Shown: in pieces, positions 7,655 through 14,213 of the stretch
Layout: each line of letters starts with the position of its first letter
How positions within the stretch are numbered: position 1 is the stretch's first letter
Origin: JAGLTN01 sp023135255
GTDB taxonomy: Bacteria > Planctomycetota > Phycisphaerae > Sedimentisphaerales > Anaerobacaceae
Assembly: GCA_030639495.1 (NCBI GenBank)
Contig: DAOWCP010000040.1
Location: forward strand, 1 to 20,605
Direction of reading: 5' to 3'
DNA length: 20,605 bases
Made by a program: the position numbers and the translations under genes
Notes under the pieces: model-generated
Databases searched by the model: none
Seen by the model: only the letters and a program-made list of their open reading frames with translations
Told to the model about the DNA's origin: nothing

Positions 7655-7712
7655 ATTTCCGCGAGGAAAGTTATAATCCCGATGTATCGGAATACCCGCG
7701 GATAAACGGGGG
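7635..7712 (-). repeat. Interspersed intergenic element, copy 1 (minus orientation)
   Basis: Read on the minus strand it has the block CCCCCGTTTATCCGCGGGTA, a central part containing CCGATACATCGG (a small palindrome), then TCGCGGAAATTTCTTACCC and TGAAAGGTATA. CGCG to CGCG is 37 bases; CGCG to TACCC is 13 bases, the same as in the other two copies. The terminal hairpin has one mismatch (TACCC/AGGTA). Confidence 0.75.
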
Positions 7713-7782
7713 AAATTCAGTTGTGAGTAGTATAAAAAGATTTTTTATTGTTCTAAAGGCCTTTTTGTGCAACTATATAATC

Positions 7783-9345
7783 ATGATTAGAAAGCTTGTA
7801 TTTTTAATAATTGCTATCCTGACTTATGTATCTGGTCTCTCAACAGCAATTGCTGTTGAAGCCACACCACCGACCAGGCTTTCTGTCAGCTCGCCCTGGT
7901 ACAGTGTTTGTGAAAATGACCTGGAACTATTTTCCTCTTATAGCTGGTTTGACATAGCCAGACAAAAACGATCATACGAACTAACTATCGGCGACAAAGT
8001 CCTGGAGATGATACGAAATGCAAAAAAGTTTGTCATAGCCAGCGTCTTTCTTTTCGATTGCTTTTATTCTGAAACCAAAATAGAAAGAGACATTGTCGCT
8101 GAGCTTACCGAGGCAATGATATTGCAAAAGAAAAAATACCCCGATATGACAGCTGTGCTCATACTTGACCCAATCAACAAAGGCTACAGCAACAGGGTTA
8201 GTCCCGCGGTGAAAAAACTTACTGAAAACGGAGTTGATGTTTTTTATTCTGACCTCTTACCAACCAAAAGTGCTACAAAAATCGGCATAGCAGAATTCAT
8301 GCGCGAGTCTTTTCGCTTAATTAATGAAAAAACCTTTCGAATACCCGGCAGAGTATTATCAATTTTTAATAGAATAAAGCTGCCAATCGACAATTCCATC
8401 GACAGCAAAGGAATATCTATCGAAATGATCTGGATGGCAAGTGCATTGAAAGCCAACCACCGCAAAATAATTGTAACCGATACCCCGGACAATCGATATG
8501 AAACGCTTATATCCACCGGCAATCCCCACAATGCCAGTATACCATCGACCAATTTTGCAGTTTCGGTAAAAGGTGATATAGGCAAATATATCTATATGGT
8601 ATTACGAAAAGATGCTCTCCATAGTGCTTCACTTAATGATGTCATCTGGTCCGACAAGTCGAAACGTTACACTAAAAGTTTTTTCAAAGATAAATTTTCA
8701 GCTTTAAACCTATCCCATGTAGCTGACACAAATATAAACAAACCAGTGGCAGTATCTTTCATAACTGAGGGTAAAATCAAAGACACCATAATCGAAACAC
8801 TTCGCTGTGCCAGGGCCAATGACCAGGTAAGAATACAGATGTTTTATCTTTCCGAACCGGAAATTGTTGAAGAAATAATAAAAACTGCTCGTCGCGTAAA
8901 TAATCCCATAAAAATAATCCTCGATCCGAATAAAGATGCCTTTAACCGAATAAAGGACGGCACACCCAACAGGCAGGTAGCTGCATACCTGATGCAAAAG
9001 AAAAAAGAGCTTGACCTGGAACTTGAGATTCGCTGGTACGATACCCATGGCGAACAAAATCATGCAAAAATAATAAGCATTACTAACGCAAGAGAAAACA
9101 AATATCAGTTTCTTACAGGTTCCTGCAATTGGACAGGCAAAAACCTTAACGATATAAATATGGAATCGGATATTTTTGTCAAAGGATCAAAAAAACTTGT
9201 CACCCAATTTAATAATCTTTTTGACAGGTTTTGGACCAATTCTGACGGCATGATCTATACCATCCAATACGAGGGCAAATACCAAAAACATGCTGGAATG
9301 AAAAAATGGCGCAACGGCGAAAAATGGGGCTATGTATCATGGTAG
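7783..9345 (+). CDS. Exported phospholipase D-like (HKD) protein
   Basis: Taken as 520 residues from the ATG at 7783, because MIRKLVFLIIAILTYVSGLS followed by TAIAVEA is a good signal peptide. The frame extends upstream to 7597, but that part has no signal-peptide-compatible start and overlaps an intergenic repeat. No strong Shine-Dalgarno is visible; GTG at 7723 behind GGGGGA is an alternative. Two PLD halves are present. HKD motif 1 is H226-R-K228-IIVT-D233, followed by LISTGNPHNAS. Motif 2 is H427-A-K429 with Thr434 where Asp is usual, followed by FLTGSCNWTGKNL and NMESDIFV. This layout matches the phosphatidyltransferase/phosphodiesterase superfamily (cardiolipin synthase, PLD, endonucleases). 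There are no membrane helices after the signal, so it is probably a periplasmic or secreted hydrolase. The substrate (lipid or nucleic acid) is not readable. Confidence 0.85.
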   Translation: MIRKLVFLIIAILTYVSGLSTAIAVEATPPTRLSVSSPWYSVCENDLELFSSYSWFDIARQKRSYELTIGDKVLEMIRNAKKFVIASVFLFDCFYSETKIERDIVAELTEAMILQKKKYPDMTAVLILDPINKGYSNRVSPAVKKLTENGVDVFYSDLLPTKSATKIGIAEFMRESFRLINEKTFRIPGRVLSIFNRIKLPIDNSIDSKGISIEMIWMASALKANHRKIIVTDTPDNRYETLISTGNPHNASIPSTNFAVSVKGDIGKYIYMVLRKDALHSASLNDVIWSDKSKRYTKSFFKDKFSALNLSHVADTNINKPVAVSFITEGKIKDTIIETLRCARANDQVRIQMFYLSEPEIVEEIIKTARRVNNPIKIILDPNKDAFNRIKDGTPNRQVAAYLMQKKKELDLELEIRWYDTHGEQNHAKIISITNARENKYQFLTGSCNWTGKNLNDINMESDIFVKGSKKLVTQFNNLFDRFWTNSDGMIYTIQYEGKYQKHAGMKKWRNGEKWGYVSW

Positions 9346-9395
9346 TAAATTGTTAGTATTTTTTTAAATTTAGATAAAATATTTTTGCGCATTCT

Positions 9396-9412
9396 TACCT
9401 CGAAACGGGGTA
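9396..9412 (+). other. Small hairpin upstream of the HAD/GH38 operon
   Basis: TACCTC (9396-9401), loop GAAAC, GGGGTA (9407-9412): six pairs including one T-G. It resembles the terminal TACCC/GGGTA hairpin of the interspersed element and is preceded by TTTTTGCGCATTCT. The CGCG spacing of the full copies is not kept, so it is at most a degenerate fragment. Confidence 0.4.
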
Positions 9413-9428
9413 TTGCCCTGCTATATGC

Positions 9429-9457
9429 TTGACAATGCTATTGTTATACTTTAAATT
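9429..9457 (+). promoter_or_regulatory. Candidate sigma-70 promoter for the HAD/GH38 operon
   Basis: TTGACA (9429-9434, perfect -35) is followed after 17 bases by TAAATT (9452-9457, four of six). It lies about 47 bases before the ATG at 9505. TATACT at 9445-9450 is a better -10 sequence but is only 10 bases from the -35. Confidence 0.5.
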
Positions 9458-9504
9458 GCCTGTTTTAACTTACGTATCAGGCTGAATCTTAGGAGACTTT
9501 GTTT

Positions 9505-10479
9505 ATGGATCTAACTATTCTTGGCCCAGCTGCAAAAGAATCGGATTTCATCGCACTTGAAAAGTGCAGCGATGGTCAATTTGTCGTTGGCAGAGACGGC
9601 GTACAAAAAATATTATCTACCAGCGACAAAAAAGTTGAATTCATCTTCTTCGCCGACCACGTGATCGCTTTTGTCAATTCTGCTATGGGCTATCCAGCTT
9701 ATTACCCGGTAAATCCGGTAAAAATGGAAAAGCCAATCAAAGCAGTATTAATGGACCTCGACGGCACATCTGTTCGCAGCGAAGAATTCTGGGTCTGGAT
9801 AATTCAGCAATCAGTAGCTTCCCTGCTTGGTAACCCCAAATTCGAGCTTGAAGAAGCCGACATGCCTTACGTTTCAGGTCACAGCGTTTCCGAACATCTT
9901 GAATACTGCGTTCGCAAATATTGTCCCGATAAAACAGTCGAAAAGGCACGCACATATTATTTTGAACACACCCACAGAGAAATGCAGGCGATCATGGACG
10001 GCCATGGACGACCAAACGCGTTCACTCCATCGCCGGGAATAAAAGAATTTCTGCTTGAGCTAAAAGATATGGGAGTAAAAATAGGTTTGGTAACTTCAGG
10101 CCTGTACGAAAAAGCCTGGCCTGAAATTCTCGACGCTTTTAAAACGCTAAATATGGGTGATCCTAAAGATTTTTATGACGCCATAATCACAGCAGGATTC
10201 CCGCTTAGAAAGGGCGAAGCAGGAACACTCGGCGAATTATCACCAAAGCCACACCCCTGGCTTTACTCGGAAGTCTCACGGGTTGGATTGGGTATTTCAT
10301 CTGAAGATTGTCACCATGTAATAGGCATCGAAGACAGCGGCGCGGGCGTTTGCTCGATCAAACTGGCGGGCTTTTCAACCATAGGCATAGCTGACGGCAA
10401 TATTATATCAAGCGGTACGAAGTGTCTATGCGACCATTACTGTAATAATTTTGAAGAAATTTTAAAAATCATAAAGTAG
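9505..10479 (+). CDS. HAD-superfamily hydrolase with extra N-terminal domain, beta-phosphoglucomutase/phosphatase type
   Basis: A 324-residue protein from the ATG at 9505, chosen because AGGAG sits 9 bases upstream; a TTG two codons earlier is too close. Residues 1 to about 76 form a separate small domain (DLTILGPAAKESDFIALEK ... FIFFADHVIAFVNSAMGYPA) that I do not recognise. Residues 77-324 are a HAD domain. Motif I is D84-L-D86-G-T with D84 as expected nucleophile, motif II is VTSG (T197/S198), motif III is SPKPHPW (K248), and motif IV is GIEDSGAG (E276-D277). A large helical cap lies between motifs I and II, as in the phosphoglucomutase-like subgroup. Predicted activity: hydrolysis or transfer of phosphate on a small, probably sugar, phosphate in the cytoplasm. 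It is followed 12 bases later by the GH38 gene, so a role in the same sugar pathway is likely but inferred. Confidence 0.88.
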   Translation: MDLTILGPAAKESDFIALEKCSDGQFVVGRDGVQKILSTSDKKVEFIFFADHVIAFVNSAMGYPAYYPVNPVKMEKPIKAVLMDLDGTSVRSEEFWVWIIQQSVASLLGNPKFELEEADMPYVSGHSVSEHLEYCVRKYCPDKTVEKARTYYFEHTHREMQAIMDGHGRPNAFTPSPGIKEFLLELKDMGVKIGLVTSGLYEKAWPEILDAFKTLNMGDPKDFYDAIITAGFPLRKGEAGTLGELSPKPHPWLYSEVSRVGLGISSEDCHHVIGIEDSGAGVCSIKLAGFSTIGIADGNIISSGTKCLCDHYCNNFEEILKIIK

Positions 10480-10491
10480 GGATTGTTAATT

Positions 10492-13359
10492 ATGACAGAA
10501 GAAAACAAATCTAAAAAAATTCAGTGTCACTTTATCTCAAGCACTCACTGGGACAGAGAATGGCGGTTTTCTATGCAGAAAATTCGTCATGGTTTGGTTT
10601 ATCTGATGGATATGCTTTTCGACATTTTCGAAAAAGCTCCCGAGTACGCATCATTCCACCTCGACAGCCAGACAGTTCCCCTGCAGGATTATCTTGAGAT
10701 CAGACCTGAAAAAGAGGAGCTTGTAAAAAAATATGTGAGCCAAGGCAGACTCATCGTGGGTCCCTGGTTCTGTCTGCCCGATGAATACTGTGTCGGCGGC
10801 GAATCGCTGATCCGCAACCTTTTGCTAGGCCATAAGATCGCTAAGAAATACGGCAAAGTCAGCAAAACTGGTTATTCACCTTTCGGTTGGGGACAAATTT
10901 CACAGATGCCCCAGATATACCAGGGATTCGGAATAGATTCCTGTTCGTTCTATCGAGGTATAAATACTATCGTTGCTCCGAATTCTGAAATAATCTGGGA
11001 GGCTCCCGACGGTACAAAAATCCTGGCTTCACGATTAGGCAAACGCCCCCGATATAATGTTTACTTCATCCTCTGGCGTACTGCTGCTCTGGGTTGGGAA
11101 GATGAAAACTCCAGGGTTCGCAACTGGAACGATGGTCATGGGCCTTTTAAACTTGTTGATGAGAAAAACGCGAGCCTGACATTCAACTTTATGCATCCGC
11201 GTTATGAATATAACAAAGATGTTATGGTAGAGCGAACTTTGCAGGCGATCAAGGAACAGGATGACGACTGGACAACATCACATCGTTTCTGGTCGTGCAG
11301 CCACGACTCGTCATTCCCAAATATTCGCGAGGCTGATCTGGTAAAAGACAGCCGGGAAGCGATCAAAGACATCGCAGATGTCTTCCACAGCAATGTTAAA
11401 GACTGGCAGGATGGTGTACTTTCTGAAATAAGCAAGGACCTGCCGCAGTATAAAGGCGAAATGAGACACTTCTATACAGAAGGTTCAACTTCACCATTTC
11501 TGGGCTGGGTCACTTCTGCCCGCCTCGACATAAAACGAGATAACTTCCTTACCGAACGTGAACTTGAATTTTTCGCAGAGCCTTTAGCAACTTTTGCAGG
11601 TTTGCTCGGCGCAGAACACCCGCAAGGATTTTTAGATGTCGCTTATAACTGGCTCCTGCAAAACCATGGCCACGACGATATCGGCGGCTGCAGCAGGGAT
11701 ATCATCTCAAAGGATATGCTCTTTAGAAGCAGACAGGCATACGAAATTGCAAACTGCATCGTTGATACCGCAATGAAAGACATAGTCAGCTCTATTGATT
11801 TCGGCGATATGGATTCTGATGGTATTGCGGTAGTTGCATACAACCCTGCACCATTCAAAAGAAGCGAAGTTACAACATTGCATCTGGAGATACCGAATTC
11901 ATGGAACGTTAACGAAATCGAGCTCTATGACGAAGCTGATAACAAAGTAGAAATCCAACTGATTGATAAAATATCCGAAAGCTTTCCGCTTATCGAATCC
12001 AAAACTGATGGTTGCTGCGTTTATCCAATGACACGCTATATCATCAAAGCCTATTTGAAAGATTTGCCTGGCTATGGCTATAAGACTTTCTTTGTTAAGG
12101 GCATCGAAAAGGTAAGATTCCTCCAGCCTAAAACAATGCTTACCGCTCCGCAGACAATGGAAAATAAGTTTATCTCTGTAACTATAAATGCTAACGGCAC
12201 ATTAAAAGTTACCGATAAAGCAAACGGCAGAACTTTCGACAACATGGGGTATTTCCGTGACAACAGCGCTATCGGAAATCCATGGGAACGAATGAAAACC
12301 AAACAGGATTCAACTTTCACTACACTGAATGAAAAAGCGGTTGTTGAATTGATAACCGACGGTGAACTCGAAGCTATATTCAGAGTAACTATTAACTGGG
12401 CTCTGCCGGAAAAAGCGGAAAAAGACGGGTCAAAGAGAAGTGACCACCTCATGCCATTTAAAATAGTCAATACCGTGACATTGCGTAAAGATCAGAGGTG
12501 GGTTGAAATAGGATCCGAAATCTTAAATACATGCGAAGATCACTATCTGGAAATTTCATTCCCAACTACAATGAAAACCGATGACATCTATGCTCAGGGG
12601 CACTTCGATGTCTACAAACGCAGCTTCCTGCCTGTAGATTTTTCAAAATATGATGAGCCGCCACAGAACGAAACCGCAATGGATTCATTCATTGACGCAT
12701 CCGATAAGACCAGCGGGTTGGCTATCTTAAACGAAGGCATGAAGGCTTACGAGCCGCATGAAGACCCGGCAAGAACAGTTTCACTCATCGCGTTCAGAGC
12801 TTTCCGTTTAAAACTATGTGCCTGCAGCCACTGGACAGACCTCAGCGAAATAGACAAAGATTCACAGATGATCGGACGCCAGTATTGTAAATATGCGATC
12901 ATGCCTCATAGCGGCAACTGGGAAAAAGGCAATGTTTGGCAGGCAGCTGAGCAGTTCAATATGAAACTGCACGCTGGACAAGCTGGCATAACAAAGCATG
13001 GCGATCAGCCACTGACAAAAAGCTTCCTCGAACTCAAAGATGAGAACCTCCACGTATCAGCAATAAAAAAAGCGGAAGACGGAACAGGTTGGATAGTTAG
13101 GCTGTTTAACCAATCTGATGATAAAGTCAAAAACGCTGTCAGGTTAAACGCCGGCCTGGCTAATCCTAAAGCACAATCACCCGTCGAAAGAGAAAAGGCT
13201 GAATTTGCCCTGCCGACAGATAAATGCTCCGAGTTCTCGAAAGTCCAACTCACCGACCTCGAAGAATTGCCTAAAGAAAATTTGGCAATGGATTCTGATG
13301 GTTGGGTAAAATTTGAAATTACAGGCAAGAAAATTATGACTTTAAAATTCCTGCCTTAA
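10492..13359 (+). CDS. Glycoside hydrolase family 38 (alpha-mannosidase-like) protein with altered nucleophile position
   Basis: A 955-residue protein, normal length for GH38. The ATG at 10492 is preferred over TTG at 10483 because TAGGGA ends 9 bases before it. There is no signal peptide, so it is cytoplasmic. Family motifs: STHWDREW with zinc ligands H19 and D21; GPWFCLPDEYCVGGESLIRN (90-109); QMPQIYQGFGID (138-149); FWSCSHDSSFPN (D272 near the acid/base position); and NHGHDDIGGCS with H394 as zinc ligand. The C-terminal half has the beta-sandwich domains of the family. The oddity is at 127-135: GYSPFGWGQ stands where bacterial enzymes have GYxPDSFGQ, so the Asp that acts as nucleophile and zinc ligand is Phe131. 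It may be a non-canonical enzyme or a non-catalytic homologue. It sits in an operon with the HAD phosphatase and is followed by a strong terminator. Confidence 0.9.
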   Translation: MTEENKSKKIQCHFISSTHWDREWRFSMQKIRHGLVYLMDMLFDIFEKAPEYASFHLDSQTVPLQDYLEIRPEKEELVKKYVSQGRLIVGPWFCLPDEYCVGGESLIRNLLLGHKIAKKYGKVSKTGYSPFGWGQISQMPQIYQGFGIDSCSFYRGINTIVAPNSEIIWEAPDGTKILASRLGKRPRYNVYFILWRTAALGWEDENSRVRNWNDGHGPFKLVDEKNASLTFNFMHPRYEYNKDVMVERTLQAIKEQDDDWTTSHRFWSCSHDSSFPNIREADLVKDSREAIKDIADVFHSNVKDWQDGVLSEISKDLPQYKGEMRHFYTEGSTSPFLGWVTSARLDIKRDNFLTERELEFFAEPLATFAGLLGAEHPQGFLDVAYNWLLQNHGHDDIGGCSRDIISKDMLFRSRQAYEIANCIVDTAMKDIVSSIDFGDMDSDGIAVVAYNPAPFKRSEVTTLHLEIPNSWNVNEIELYDEADNKVEIQLIDKISESFPLIESKTDGCCVYPMTRYIIKAYLKDLPGYGYKTFFVKGIEKVRFLQPKTMLTAPQTMENKFISVTINANGTLKVTDKANGRTFDNMGYFRDNSAIGNPWERMKTKQDSTFTTLNEKAVVELITDGELEAIFRVTINWALPEKAEKDGSKRSDHLMPFKIVNTVTLRKDQRWVEIGSEILNTCEDHYLEISFPTTMKTDDIYAQGHFDVYKRSFLPVDFSKYDEPPQNETAMDSFIDASDKTSGLAILNEGMKAYEPHEDPARTVSLIAFRAFRLKLCACSHWTDLSEIDKDSQMIGRQYCKYAIMPHSGNWEKGNVWQAAEQFNMKLHAGQAGITKHGDQPLTKSFLELKDENLHVSAIKKAEDGTGWIVRLFNQSDDKVKNAVRLNAGLANPKAQSPVEREKAEFALPTDKCSEFSKVQLTDLEELPKENLAMDSDGWVKFEITGKKIMTLKFLP

Positions 13360-13371
13360 TTAAAAAACCTC

Positions 13372-13402
13372 AAGCCGGCTCTAATTCAGAGTCGGCTTTT
13401 TT
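13372..13402 (+). terminator. Rho-independent terminator after the GH38 gene
   Basis: AAGCCGGCTCT (13372-13382), loop AATTC, AGAGTCGGCTT (13388-13398): an 11-pair stem with one G-T pair, running into TTTTTT. It starts 13 bases after the GH38 stop. The last bases overlap the stop codon of the convergent menG gene, and an A run at 13362-13367 may let it act in both directions. Confidence 0.9.
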
Positions 13403-14105
13403 AATGGCTTTTCGTTGCAATATAAATGGTTACTATTCCCAATGATAAGCTTTCCATTTTGACCTCTAAGTAAGCTTCGGCCATCATAGCTGCTACTTTC
13501 TCAGGCGAAGCAAAACTAACAACAGTGGAATTCAAATACTGGTAAGCTTTCATATTACCCGAAATAGCTCCCCCTGCTATCGGCAATATATATTTAAAAT
13601 AAAAAAGATAAGCAGCTCTGAACAAAAAATTCCTCGGCAAAGAAAACTCCAATACCAAAGCTTTGCCCCCTGCTTTTAGCACCCTGGAAATCTCACTAAT
13701 ACATTTAGTGGTATCAACTGCATTGCGAAGCCCAAACGCCATAGTGACACAATCAAAACTGCCGTTACTAAAAGGCAAACTAAGCAAATCGCCTTTTTTA
13801 AATATTACCTTGTTACCGGCCCCCGCAGCTTCAACTTTCTTTTTGCCGATTTCCATCATCTTCTCTGAAAGGTCAACTCCCGCAACACTGGCAATATTGC
13901 TTTTAGTTTTAATCGCTTCAATCGCAACATCCCCTGTCCCTGTCGCAAGATCAAGAACCCTCAACCCCTCATCGTCGGGGATATAGCTAACCAGCCTCTT
14001 TCGCCAACTGCGGTCAATACCAAAAGAGATAAGACGATTAACAATATCATAACTTCCCGATATCTCATCAAACGTCCCGGATATCTGGCTTTTATCACAA
14101 ATCAT
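13401..14105 (-). CDS. menG: Demethylmenaquinone methyltransferase (MenG/UbiE)
   Basis: A 234-residue SAM-dependent methyltransferase of the UbiE/MenG family, full length. Diagnostic stretches: TFDEISGSYDIVNRLISFGI followed by DRSWR (11-35); SAM motif VLDLATGTGDVA (50-61); GVDLSEKMMEIGKKK; the acidic KGDLLSLPFSNGSFDCVTMA; FGLRN; EISRVLKAGGKALVLEFSLP; and ILPIAGGAISGNMKAYQYLN near the C-terminus. It carries out the last step of menaquinone synthesis, C-methylation of demethylmenaquinone, fitting an organism with menaquinone-based respiration; I see no ubiquinone genes here. It stands alone, convergent with the GH38 operon. No good Shine-Dalgarno is present: GGGAT lies about 14 bases upstream, and TATAAT (14109-14104) runs into the ATG itself. 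The element copy at 14131-14210 is directly upstream. Confidence 0.93.
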   Translation of the reverse strand: MICDKSQISGTFDEISGSYDIVNRLISFGIDRSWRKRLVSYIPDDEGLRVLDLATGTGDVAIEAIKTKSNIASVAGVDLSEKMMEIGKKKVEAAGAGNKVIFKKGDLLSLPFSNGSFDCVTMAFGLRNAVDTTKCISEISRVLKAGGKALVLEFSLPRNFLFRAAYLFYFKYILPIAGGAISGNMKAYQYLNSTVVSFASPEKVAAMMAEAYLEVKMESLSLGIVTIYIATKSH

Positions 14106-14130
14106 TATATACTGATCCCAATTGAATTTT

Positions 14131-14210
14131 ACCCTTTATCCGCGGTTAAATAACTTAAAAATAACAAGTTACGGATTTATTCGCGGACATTTACTACCCT
14201 TAAGGGTATA
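14131..14210 (+). repeat. Interspersed intergenic element, copy 2
   Basis: ACCCTTTATCCGCGGTTAAA, a centre containing AACTT and AAGTT arms around nine bases, then TTTATTCGCGGACATTTAC and the perfect palindrome TACCCTTAAGGGTA followed by TA. CGCG to CGCG is 41 bases; CGCG to TACCC is 13. It fills nearly all of the 108-base gap between the stop of the DUF5107 gene and the start of menG. Confidence 0.8.
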
Positions 14211-14213
14211 AGC

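Larger units (their letters stand above)
7450..7782. other. Intergenic control region between pcm and the PLD-like gene
   Basis: About 330 bases between two divergent genes. It holds one copy of the interspersed element (7635-7712), a partial duplication of its tail and flank (7497-7542 versus 7612-7654), and AT-rich start regions for both genes. TATAAA on the plus strand at 7731-7736 and TATAAA on the minus strand near 7485-7490 are possible -10 boxes, but neither has a convincing -35. The frame of the PLD-like gene stays open back to 7597, but this stretch reads as noncoding DNA. Confidence 0.6.

Noticed and set aside
7597..7782. N-terminal extension of the PLD-like gene back to the ATG at 7597
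   Set aside because: The extra 62 residues would hide a clear signal peptide inside the protein, they are read through an intergenic repeat found at two noncoding loci, and no ribosome site precedes 7597. The ATG at 7783 is preferred.
8244..8585. Minus-strand reading frame of 113 codons inside the PLD-like gene (and similar ones inside the GH38, DUF5107 and GH50-like genes)
   Set aside because: They lie fully opposite strongly supported genes, show no domain or ribosome site, and their composition is that of reversed coding sequence.
9381..9412. Fourth full copy of the interspersed element upstream of the HAD gene
   Set aside because: Only a similar hairpin and a GCGC stretch are present. 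The left block is missing and the 13-base spacing is not kept, so it is listed only as a small hairpin.
10483..10491. TTG at 10483 as start of the GH38 gene, and TTG at 9499 as start of the HAD gene
   Set aside because: Both lie too close to their Shine-Dalgarno sequences. ATG codons at 10492 and 9505 have proper spacing of about 9 bases.
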